Source: Geodermatophilus sp. DSM 45219 (GTDB taxonomy: Bacteria > Actinomycetota > Actinomycetes > Mycobacteriales > Geodermatophilaceae). Taken from it: a stretch of DNA of 64,000 bases. Positions 35,326-41,687 of this stretch are shown piece by piece. Below the pieces are notes generated by a model, which saw only the letters and a program-made list of their open reading frames with translations, did not search any database and had not been told where the DNA came from. Position numbers and translations under genes: made by a program. Every line of letters starts with the position of its first letter. Position 1 is the stretch's first letter. Location of the stretch: the NCBI RefSeq assembly GCF_900104025.1, contig NZ_FNIQ01000002.1, positions 496,001-560,000 of the forward strand, given 5' to 3'.

Positions 35326-35541
35326 CTACGCGGTGATATCGCCGGTGGACATGCGTTCGTAGTGCAGGACGCAGGCAGGGCATAGCGCAGTAGTCGGGTT
35401 GAACTCCTCGGCCGGTCGCAGCACCCAGCCGAGGTGCGCCATACGGTCACGCAGTTCGGATGCCAGCTCGATGAGGACGTGAATGCAGCCCCGCCGGTCA
35501 CAGGTGATGGAAACCAGTCCGCCGTCGAGTGTGTCGAACAT
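35326..35541 (-). CDS. Hypothetical Cys-containing protein, 71 aa
   Basis: ATG at 35541 follows AGGAG. The product reads MFDTLDGGLVSITCDRRGCI and ends with TALCPACVLHYERMST; the C-x4-C and C-x2-C pairs could bind one zinc ion. It is the first gene after the 35.58-35.93 kb intergenic region and so probably the first late-transcript gene. Confidence 0.65.
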   Translation of the reverse strand: MFDTLDGGLVSITCDRRGCIHVLIELASELRDRMAHLGWVLRPAEEFNPTTALCPACVLHYERMSTGDITA

Positions 35542-35574
35542 GGCGGCACTCCTATGAAACTTGGATGATAGCAC

Positions 35575-35936
35575 TATCCTACGCTATTCGGGGCCCATTA
35601 CGGCAGTGTGCGCTAAGGGATAGGGCTCTATAGCTACACGGGCACCCGACCCATTAAGGGATAACGCAGCGAGGTAGAGTGAAGACCGCTACCCGGCAAT
35701 ACGTTGATAGTCCTGAGCCGGGCAGCACGAGGGCGCTCAGCCACCTCCCGATGGGGTCGGCCGGGCGCCCTCACTCATAATCGGTTTACGTCGAGCCCGG
35801 TAATAACTTATGTCGCTTGGCCGGCCTCTGTCTACCGCAGCCGAACAGGGCGGATGGGTTTACATTGTGACCAACGTAAGCCGGGAGCAACACATTAGTT
35901 AGGGTTCATTATCCGAACCTAGGCACAGACGACAAA
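35575..35936 (-). promoter_or_regulatory. Late promoter region with TAAGGGATA repeats
   Basis: This 362-bp gene-free stretch follows a terminator and precedes the late genes. It holds two direct copies of TAAGGGATA (35614-35622, 35655-35663) and a minus-strand TAGGAT (35581-35576) that would start transcription about 27 nt before the gene at 35541; its -35 is not consensus. Nested hairpins lie at 35690-35772. The plus-strand frame 35704-35898 has no ribosome site and was not accepted. Confidence 0.45.
35729..35772. other. Hairpin of unknown role in the late leader region
   Basis: GAGGGCGC (35729-35736) pairs with GCGCCCTC (35765-35772), with GC-rich pairing inside the loop. A second stem CCCGGC/GCCGGG lies just before it. 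Tails are not U-rich. It may be a small RNA, a packaging element or a transcription control element. Confidence 0.35.
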
Positions 35937-35970
35937 CGCCCACCCTCCTCGACACTGAGGAAGATGGGCG
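35937..35970 (-). terminator. Strong terminator of the early small-gene operon
   Basis: A 14-bp stem (35937-35950 with 35957-35970, G-U pairs included, 6-nt loop) is followed on the minus strand by TTTGTCGT. It lies 15 nt after the stop of the gene at 35985 and separates early from late transcription. Confidence 0.85.
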
Positions 35971-35984
35971 CGTGCCTGGTGGAG

Positions 35985-36131
35985 CTAGCTGGCGTCATCC
36001 AGGAGAACGGTCACCTGGTGTTCGATGGGCTCATAGCAGACCTCACAGAAGACGGCGTGGCATTCGGAGCAGCAGATCACGGTGCTGGCCGCTGGATGAC
36101 TGGCGCAGATCATCGCGGTGATGGTGTTCAT
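35985..36131 (-). CDS. Cys-rich mini-protein, 48 aa
   Basis: GGAGG precedes ATG at 36131. The product has CASHPAAS then ICCSECHAVFCEVCYEP, a set of Cys and His residues that could bind one or two zinc ions. It is the last gene of the early run and overlaps the previous stop as ATGA. Unknown function. Confidence 0.65.
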   Translation of the reverse strand: MNTITAMICASHPAASTVICCSECHAVFCEVCYEPIEHQVTVLLDDAS

Positions 36132-36235
36132 GTGTCCTCCTCATAGGAAATGCACGGACACAGAAAGCCGCACTTGTCGATCCGCCGGACCCTGCCGAAC
36201 AGCAGGAACCGGATGGTCTCAACTAGACGAGTCAC
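36128..36235 (-). CDS. Mini-protein with CPC motif, 35 aa
   Basis: GTG at 36235 has GGAG 9 nt upstream and overlaps the preceding gene by 17 nt; the stop overlaps the next ATG. The product reads MTRLVETIRFLLFGRVRRID, then KCGFLCPCISYEEDT. Tight coupling on both sides supports it despite the small size. Confidence 0.5.
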   Translation of the reverse strand: MTRLVETIRFLLFGRVRRIDKCGFLCPCISYEEDT

Positions 36236-36401
36236 TGGGCACGCTCCGGCTGTATACGACGGCCTCTAGCCGGGTCGCCTGGACGGACAGCCGGTTGGCC
36301 AGCTGGCCACGGTGGACGCTGGTGGTGTCGGGATCGAGTAGCCACTGGCTGATGAGGCGGATCTCGCGCACCACGTCCTCGATGCGCTGCTCGTCGGTCA
36401 C
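36219..36401 (-). CDS. Hypothetical helical protein, 60 aa
   Basis: GTG at 36401 is chosen because GGGGAGG lies upstream. The sequence TDEQRIEDVVREIRLISQWL and QLANRLSVQATRLEAVVYSR is fully helical and amphipathic. It belongs to the early run of very small genes. No family recognised. Confidence 0.6.
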   Translation of the reverse strand: MTDEQRIEDVVREIRLISQWLLDPDTTSVHRGQLANRLSVQATRLEAVVYSRSVPSDSSS

Positions 36402-36460
36402 GGTCGCCTCCCCGGGATGAATCGGGACTCCCGTGAACCGAAGCTGGTGACCTCGATCCA

Positions 36461-36601
36461 CTACCAGTTCGGGTGCTCTTCGGTCTCGGCCTCGGTCCAC
36501 CAGCCACGCTTCTCCGGCGGGAGAGCCAGGGTCAGCGCCTCCTGCACGTCACGGGAGAGGCCGTCGAGCACCTGCTGATGGGTGACCACCTCGTCCTCCA
36601 T
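36461..36601 (-). CDS. Small acidic protein, 46 aa
   Basis: ATG at 36601 overlaps the upstream stop (TGATG). The product reads MEDEVVTHQQVLDGLSRDVQ, then LALPPEKRGWWTEAETEEHP and ends in NW. Small acidic early proteins often act as host-protein inhibitors or DNA mimics, but nothing here proves that. Confidence 0.6.
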   Translation of the reverse strand: MEDEVVTHQQVLDGLSRDVQEALTLALPPEKRGWWTEAETEEHPNW

Positions 36602-36837
36602 CACCGCCTCCTCATGGAAGCCTGGGCCTGACCAACAAAGGTCCGCACATCAACAATGTCGGATGCCCTGACCTCTTCGCCGGGCTTGATACGGACACGA
36701 GCGAGCGGAATGTTGGTGTCCGCCATGTAGAGGGTCTGAGTGACATCGAGCCCGTGCCGGGTCAGGTACCTGCCGACCTGCCGGCCTATCCACCCACGCA
36801 GGAACCAGGGGCGCTTGTTGCCCATAGCGTTGCTCAT
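36601..36837 (-). CDS. Hypothetical protein, 78 aa
   Basis: GGAGG precedes ATG at 36837. A basic start (NKRPWFLRGWIGRQVGRYLT) is followed by a short SAF-like beta segment (ARVRIKPGEEVRASDIVDVR). It is part of the early run and coupled to its neighbour. Function unknown. Confidence 0.65.
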   Translation of the reverse strand: MSNAMGNKRPWFLRGWIGRQVGRYLTRHGLDVTQTLYMADTNIPLARVRIKPGEEVRASDIVDVRTFVGQAQASMRRR

Positions 36838-36838
36838 A

Positions 36839-37036
36839 TCAAGCCTCCGGCATGTCTTGTGAGTGGTTGAGGACGAAGCGAGCCCGGGTCACATAGGGCC
36901 GCTTGTCCTCGTACGGGAGCCTCCGCCACGCAGAGCGGTCAGCGTTGATGGGCTGCTCCAAGCTCCACCAGGCAAAGGCCAGGGACTCCACGGACACCAC
37001 AGCCAGGTCGTCTAGGTGCCGCACACCGGGCCTCAT
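36839..37036 (-). CDS. Hypothetical protein, 65 aa
   Basis: ATG at 37036 overlaps the previous stop as ATGA, which sets the start. The product has SLAFAWWSLEQPINADRSAW and RLPYEDKRPYVTRARFVLNH, a compact helical pattern. No known motif. Early-run member. Confidence 0.6.
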   Translation of the reverse strand: MRPGVRHLDDLAVVSVESLAFAWWSLEQPINADRSAWRRLPYEDKRPYVTRARFVLNHSQDMPEA

Positions 37037-37317
37037 ATCTGCCACTCCTCGCGGAACTCGGGGTGCGTGTCGTACTTGGCCGCTAGGTGAGTGAGCACGA
37101 CCCACTCGGCCTCGTTGGAGAAGTCCTCGGTGAAGGTGGCCTCCAGCAGCCGGAACCGGGCGTCGATATCAGCCAGGTGTGCGCGACGCTGATCGACGGC
37201 CTCGATACCGGGATAGACGCCGCCTCGTGCGATGGGGTTGAGGGCGATGGTGCGTAGCTCCCCCATCAGCCGGTCGTGGAGGAACTGGGCCAGGGTGTCG
37301 GTGTCCCGGAGAGTCAT
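37033..37317 (-). CDS. DUF6221-like protein, 94 aa
   Basis: The pattern DTDTLAQFLHDRLMGELRTI at the start and LAAKYDTHPEFREEWQI at the end matches DUF6221, a family common in actinobacteria and their phages without known function. Overlaps on both sides show coupling. Confidence 0.65.
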   Translation of the reverse strand: MTLRDTDTLAQFLHDRLMGELRTIALNPIARGGVYPGIEAVDQRRAHLADIDARFRLLEATFTEDFSNEAEWVVLTHLAAKYDTHPEFREEWQI

Positions 37318-37616
37318 GCCACGCGCCCCTCATGGCGAAGGCAGTACCCGTCCCGCTGGGAGCAGTCGTGGCAGAAGGAGATGCCACGGAAGCTCTTCTC
37401 CTCCTCGGCCGAGTAGAGAACCTGACCATTCGTCACCACCGGCACCATCTCGATGACCTGCTGGTCGTCTTCGGCGTCATAGAGGACACTGGTACGCCAC
37501 AGCACGACGCTCGCGTACCAGTTCTGGTCCCCTACCTCGGCGCTGTGATCCCAGTAGGCGGCGAACCAGCCATAGTCTGCCGGTGTCGTAGTGACGCTCT
37601 GGATCTGCCTACTCAT
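37314..37616 (-). CDS. Hypothetical protein, 100 aa, first gene of the early run
   Basis: GAGGACACC precedes ATG at 37616. The middle is beta-rich (NWYASVVLWRTSVLYDAEDD) and the end has CHDCSQRDGYCLRH, which may bind zinc. It heads a run of eight small overlapping genes reading to the terminator at 35937. The promoter probably lies at 37690-37730. Confidence 0.65.
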   Translation of the reverse strand: MSRQIQSVTTTPADYGWFAAYWDHSAEVGDQNWYASVVLWRTSVLYDAEDDQQVIEMVPVVTNGQVLYSAEEEKSFRGISFCHDCSQRDGYCLRHEGRVA

Positions 37617-37656
37617 GGTGTCCTCGCATTCTGGGACCGGCTGCTCACCGTGTCCC

Positions 37657-37735
37657 GCTGGTGTGTTAGTGAGCTGCTGGACTCACACCATTATCATACA
37701 CCAATTCACACCTATAAACGGGCCCTCACACCATT
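37657..37735 (-). promoter_or_regulatory. Candidate early promoter with CACACC repeats
   Basis: TATGAT (37698-37693, minus strand) is a good -10, with no clear -35. Around it CTCACACCATT occurs twice (from 37683 and from 37725) and GCTGGTGTG with TGTTAGTGAG at 37657-37673. Closely related words lie in the leaders of the primase and Xis-like genes, suggesting one shared regulator. Confidence 0.45.
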
Positions 37736-37823
37736 CCGACCTTTGCCATGTGTCCGTCAACCCGACAATCCGGCGTCCATCCGCTTCGACACTCTCTGCT
37801 ACCAGTTCCTCACCCGTTGTCGA

Positions 37824-38007
37824 TTTTGTCAGTTTTGTCAGTAGGTTTGGGGGGTAACCAGAAACAGCCCCCAAACAGACCCGATCTAAGATCCACATCC
37901 CTCTGAGCAGGGAAAATACAGATTTAGTAGTAGTAGTTGATCTTGTAAAATGCCTTAAGGGGATGATTCTCCATGACTACCCAAACCTACTGACAAAACT
38001 GACAAAA
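37824..38007. repeat. Large inverted repeat with tandem 9-mers (candidate origin or operator)
   Basis: The arms 37824-37851 and 37980-38007 are perfect 28-bp inverted copies. Each contains two head-to-tail TTTTGTCAG units. The 128-bp middle is AT-richer and holds an AGT microrepeat (37926-37937) and GATCTAAGATC. It sits between the helicase terminator and the next promoter, beside the replication genes, so an origin or master operator is plausible. Confidence 0.7.
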
Positions 38008-38046
38008 CCCCCGACGCCGGCCTCCCCCGCACCGACCCCGGAAACG

Positions 38047-38084
38047 ACAACAGGGCCGGACCCCGAAGAGCCCGACCCTGCTGT
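38047..38084 (-). terminator. Terminator with UUCG loop after the helicase gene
   Basis: On the minus strand all 17 bases of each arm pair (38047-38063 with 38068-38084, four G-U) and close with a C(UUCG)G loop. On the plus strand the same four positions are mismatches, so it acts only on minus-strand transcripts. CGTTTCC follows. Confidence 0.85.
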
Positions 38085-38097
38085 TGCCTCTGCCCTA

Positions 38098-39741
38098 CTA
38101 CTCATCCAGGAGGCAGGGGTGCACCTCCCACTTGGGGCTACCCGGACGACCCGATCCGGTGCGACGGACCTTGGCCTCCCGCATCCAACCGTGCTCGACC
38201 AGCATGGCGATGGCTGCCTCGGTCTGCTCCTTGGTGGTGAAGTTGCACATCCGGTGCACGTCCCGAAGGCTGACCACCTCGGTCTTGCTCGTGCGGTTAC
38301 GGAGCCAGTTGAGCACCTTGTCCGCGTCATTCACGTCGGCTACCTCACCGGCCATGGCCACGGCGTAGCGGTAGTGCTCCAGCGACCACTCAGCGGCCTG
38401 GATGCCCCACTTCACGCTGGCCGCCCCGATCTCATAGATGAACGCCCGCTGCACGCCCATATGCGCCAAGTGGTGCAGGGCAGCCAGCCGGACCGCCGAG
38501 CCGACCAGCTTGGAGCCGAACCCGCCCATGGCCCGCAGGTCTCCACCAGGCCGCAGACGGACCTCACAGCGCTCCTCGTAGGCGTGCAGAGCATCGGCTG
38601 CATCGGCGCTCATCCGCAGCGTGTAGCGGTCCTCGACGGTCCACAGCCCCATCACGTAGCTGGACAGCAGATCGGTGTAGGCGTCCACCACCTCCGGGCG
38701 CAGCGAGGCCGGAGTCATCGACCGGTAGCCCAGCTTGTCCGGCGGAGCGGCAATAAGGAACCGGTCCACCAGGCCGCGACCCTTGGCGTTGGGAACATTG
38801 ATTAGTTCCCGCAGCGTCTGCGCCTGGCTCATGATCCCCATGGAGATGATCGGTGAGTCCAGCACCACGTCCTCACGTCCTACCCGCTTGGTGCTGATCG
38901 GGTCTCCGACGTGTCCCTTGAGCAGCAGGTCGATGTTGGAGCCACCGTTGCTGCTGTAGCGGGCACCGGCCATCGTGCTCAGGCCACCGCCCTCGGCATC
39001 GAACACCGATAGGCGTTCACCGTTGGCCTCCAGCGCAAGCGCCATGGCTTCCGGGGTGGCGTCGTTGACGATGAGGGAAGGCAGTGCCGGGACCTCGATG
39101 GCGTCGAAGTCGGCCATGGCGTCCTCCAGCTCGTTGAGAGCGTCGAAGCTGCCGTCCTTCTCGGCCTTCTTCTTCGCCGCCTTGACCCGCTGCTCGGCCA
39201 CCGACTTCTTGATAGCCGCCTTCTGTCGGTCGGCGTCCATGGCCTCCCGCAGCTTGCTCTGGATCTCGTGCAGCGGGCGGGTCAGTTGAGTCATGGCGGC
39301 GGACTTTCGGTTGCCGGACTCGGCGATCCCCAGGGCGTACAGGGTGACCGTCTCGTGCCAGGTTCCGCCCACGTCCACCTTGACGCGCCCCACCATCGCG
39401 GAGGAGAGGGCAGCCAGCGCGATGACTGCGACCAGATCCGGCGAGACCTGGAGCGCTTCGGCCACACCGGTCACCATGTCGCGCAGCACCGGCGGCAGCC
39501 CCTCGACAGGGAATGTGGCGAGACCCTCGTTGGAGTGCAGGGAGGTGGGCTCTTCCCATTGGTACAGGAAGTCCTCCACAGCCTCGTCGGCCAGCAGGTT
39601 GCGGAAGCGGCTCTGGAACTCGGGCTGCCAGATGATGCTGGACTTGTCACCCAGCAGTTCGGCAAACCGCTGGAACTCCTCGGCAGCGGCCGGGGATAGG
39701 TCGATGGTGTTGACGGTGACGGTCTCTTCGTTGATGCTCAC
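38098..39741 (-). CDS. DUF3987-type (YfjI-like) helicase/primase-associated protein
   Basis: The 547-residue protein matches the DUF3987 family: TFPVEGLPPVLRDMVTGVAE, VDVGGTWHETVTLYALGIAE, ESGNRKSAA as a degenerate P-loop near residue 150, SVFDAEGGGLSTMAG, and IISMGIMSQAQTLREL. The C-terminal part is a winged-helix-like domain (VVSLRDVHRMCNFTTKEQTE). It follows the primase gene with GTGA overlap, which fixes GTG at 39741. The pair likely forms the replicative primase-helicase. Confidence 0.85.
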   Translation of the reverse strand: MSINEETVTVNTIDLSPAAAEEFQRFAELLGDKSSIIWQPEFQSRFRNLLADEAVEDFLYQWEEPTSLHSNEGLATFPVEGLPPVLRDMVTGVAEALQVSPDLVAVIALAALSSAMVGRVKVDVGGTWHETVTLYALGIAESGNRKSAAMTQLTRPLHEIQSKLREAMDADRQKAAIKKSVAEQRVKAAKKKAEKDGSFDALNELEDAMADFDAIEVPALPSLIVNDATPEAMALALEANGERLSVFDAEGGGLSTMAGARYSSNGGSNIDLLLKGHVGDPISTKRVGREDVVLDSPIISMGIMSQAQTLRELINVPNAKGRGLVDRFLIAAPPDKLGYRSMTPASLRPEVVDAYTDLLSSYVMGLWTVEDRYTLRMSADAADALHAYEERCEVRLRPGGDLRAMGGFGSKLVGSAVRLAALHHLAHMGVQRAFIYEIGAASVKWGIQAAEWSLEHYRYAVAMAGEVADVNDADKVLNWLRNRTSKTEVVSLRDVHRMCNFTTKEQTEAAIAMLVEHGWMREAKVRRTGSGRPGSPKWEVHPCLLDE

Positions 39742-40907
39742 TTGACTAGGCCCTTCAGTGCAGAAACGTTGGCAATGAATTCCGCGCGGACGCGGTCGGT
39801 CTTCTTGTTGTCCTCGGCGACCCAGACGTAGGCACCGTGGACCAGTTCTTCGACCTGCTCGTAGGTCCACTTGCCCTTGGCCGGGTTGTGCGGGGAGTTG
39901 CGGATGATGTCCCAGCACAGATCCACGGCGTGCGGCTCGGGCATCTCCACCGTGTGTCCGGCGAGCTTGCAGGCGATCCGGTAGAGGACGCCGTTCTGGC
40001 CGTCGGTGACTTTGAGCGGAATGCCGTTGGCCTGGTAGTAGTTGATGTCCACCTTGCCGTCGGAGCCGTTGTGCCGGCCGACCCGGTCCATGACGGTGAA
40101 TTCGACTGCCGGTACACCTTTGATGGCGCCGCGCCGCTTCAGCTTTTCCAGTAGCACCTTGGGGGCCATCGGGATTTGGGCGGGGTCCCCGGCGTACCAG
40201 GACTGCACTCCGATGTCCTTAACGGGCTTCTCCTGGCGATCCAGCCCGACCGTGGTGTATTTCCACGACCCGGGGGCGACCACGAACCAGGGCACGTCCA
40301 CGCCTTTGGCCAGTTTGGAGATGAACGGCAGGCCCATCTTCGGAAAGGCCCGGGGCAGCCGCCAGTAGAGGTGGTAGCCGCCGTAGTAGGACGGGGACTT
40401 CGACATCGGCACCTCGGACACGTCCAGCCCGATCTCGGCTGCCATCTCCATGAAGTTGAGTTCGCCGTTGACGCTGTCGTCGTTGTCGATGTCCACGACC
40501 AGCAGATGATTGGCCTGGGTGGGGAGCCCGACGCCACGGAACGGGTCATCGGTCCACCACTTTCGGATCAGGTCCGGGTCGGTGGTGCCCTGCTCGTACT
40601 GCTTGCCCCTGAACGCGGGGAGCTTCCCGGCCTGGTCGAAGGACTTCTCCGTCTTGCGGATGTCCTCCATGGACTTCAGCGGCATGACCTTGTAGCCGAG
40701 GCCCGCCCAGTAGGTAGCGATGGCGATCGGGTCGTAGGTGTCGGACTCGGTGTAGCCGTTGCCGCCGGGGACGCCTGCTTGCTGCGCCAGGTCGAGCAGC
40801 GCCGGTGCGGGCCGGACCTGGTACTTCGCCATGAAGTCGTAGAAGTTAACGCCGCCGCTGGATCGACCGGTTGCCAGGTCGCGGTGCGGTAGACTAGTGT
40901 TTGTCAT
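39738..40907 (-). CDS. Bifunctional DNA primase/polymerase (Prim-Pol)
   Basis: ATG at 40907 has AAAGGA upstream and yields 389 residues. The Prim-Pol core shows GLGYKVMPLKSMEDIRKTEK, KLPAFRGKQYEQGTTDPDLI, then GVGLPTQANHLLVVDIDND with the metal-binding Asp pair, and SPSYYGGYHLYWRLPR. The family makes primers and can extend DNA for phages and plasmids. It is coupled to the DUF3987 gene. The 134-bp leader holds operator-like words (see 40907-40935). Confidence 0.88.
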   Translation of the reverse strand: MTNTSLPHRDLATGRSSGGVNFYDFMAKYQVRPAPALLDLAQQAGVPGGNGYTESDTYDPIAIATYWAGLGYKVMPLKSMEDIRKTEKSFDQAGKLPAFRGKQYEQGTTDPDLIRKWWTDDPFRGVGLPTQANHLLVVDIDNDDSVNGELNFMEMAAEIGLDVSEVPMSKSPSYYGGYHLYWRLPRAFPKMGLPFISKLAKGVDVPWFVVAPGSWKYTTVGLDRQEKPVKDIGVQSWYAGDPAQIPMAPKVLLEKLKRRGAIKGVPAVEFTVMDRVGRHNGSDGKVDINYYQANGIPLKVTDGQNGVLYRIACKLAGHTVEMPEPHAVDLCWDIIRNSPHNPAKGKWTYEQVEELVHGAYVWVAEDNKKTDRVRAEFIANVSALKGLVK

Positions 40908-41041
40908 GTTAGTGAGGTCCTTTCTGGTGTGTGGGCCTGCTGACGGCAGTGAGTAGGAGTCGGTCGGGTTGCTGGACCTGACCTGGGGCCACATTCGGCA
41001 GTCGTCGGGTGTGGCCCTTTCCTTGTGCCGAGGTTGTTGGC

Positions 41042-41245
41042 TTAACGGGACTCGATCTGCGGACCAACGAGAAGGGCCTCGACCTCCTCCTGCTTGATCC
41101 AGACCGAGTAGTTGTTGCGGCGGTCCTTGTGCTTGTTTAGCTGGCCTCGGTCGAACATGCGGTAGACGGTCATCGGGACGACGCCGAGCATGTCAGCGGC
41201 CTCCTTGATGGTGATGAATCCTTCGTGGTTTTCGGTGCGGGTCAT
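41042..41245 (-). CDS. xis: Excisionase-like MerR-type HTH protein, 67 aa
   Basis: GGGAG precedes ATG at 41245. The product has GFITIKEAADMLGVVPMTVY followed by RMFDRGQLNKHKDRRNNYSV, a DNA-binding excisionase/MerR helix-turn-helix with a wing. It is the first small gene after the integrase and upstream of the replication genes, so it may be the recombination directionality factor or an early regulator. Serine-integrase RDFs vary widely, so the xis label is tentative. Confidence 0.65.
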   Translation of the reverse strand: MTRTENHEGFITIKEAADMLGVVPMTVYRMFDRGQLNKHKDRRNNYSVWIKQEEVEALLVGPQIESR

Positions 41246-41267
41246 TGGGTGACTCCCTCGCGCTGGC

Positions 41268-41376
41268 TGGTGTGCCTGACACCAATAACAATACACGACT
41301 TCTAACTCAGTCTCACTCAGTCTGGCCCTTTTTCGGGTACCATTCTTTATTCGCACAGGTCGCATGCGGTTGACAA
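41268..41376 (-). promoter_or_regulatory. Promoter/operator region of the Xis-like gene
   Basis: On the minus strand TTGTCA (41376-41371) is followed after 18 nt by GAATAA. Closer to the gene TATTGT (41293-41288) precedes a perfect dyad TGGTGT-5-ACACCA (41268-41284). Direct repeats ACTCAGTCT lie at 41305-41313 and 41315-41323. The dyad probably binds a repressor over the transcription start. Confidence 0.5.
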
Positions 41377-41450
41377 TCGGAAAACTTTTTCTGGGCACCA
41401 CTCCGGAGCCCGTGAAGCCGCCCTCACAGGCTGCCCACTGCACAACGAGA

Positions 41451-41479
41451 ACGGCCCCCGTCGCGTTGACGAGGGCCGT
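41451..41479 (-). terminator. Integrase terminator
   Basis: ACGGCCC (41451-41457) pairs with GGGCCGT (41473-41479), with an inner 4-bp stem and GCGTT loop. On the minus strand TTCTCGTTGTG follows. It would end integrase transcripts about 210 nt after the stop. Confidence 0.65.
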
Positions 41480-41516
41480 AGGTCGGTTAAGGCAGGACAA
41501 TTCGGGTTGACTGACA

Positions 41517-41681
41517 GTGCCGCTTATCCCGCCGACACTTGATGGCGTGGGCGACCTGGAGAAGATGTACGCAGCCGCTGCTGATCAGCTCGTGCGGTCC
41601 GCGCCACCGATCAATGACGTGGCGAGGCGTCGGCTGCTGGACATCGCAGCGCGTACCCGCCGGACCAGCAAGGCAGCGTGA
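41517..41681 (+). CDS. Candidate small plus-strand protein in the integrase 3' region, 54 aa
   Basis: GTG at 41517 opens a frame reading MPLIPPTLDGVGDLEKMYAA, then AADQLVRSAPPINDVARRRL and a basic end LDIAARTRRTSKAA. Composition is protein-like, and it fills the gap between the integrase stop and its terminator. No strong ribosome site is visible. It would be antisense to the integrase 3' UTR. Confidence 0.45.
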   Translation: MPLIPPTLDGVGDLEKMYAAAADQLVRSAPPINDVARRRLLDIAARTRRTSKAA

Positions 41682-41687
41682 CGCTCC

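Noticed and set aside
35704..35898. Plus-strand 64-codon frame in the late leader
   Set aside because: No ribosome site, odd composition and it crosses several hairpins.
37683..37898. Minus-strand 71-codon frame across one inverted-repeat arm
   Set aside because: It translates the regulatory repeat, has no usable ribosome site and overlaps the promoter region of the early run.
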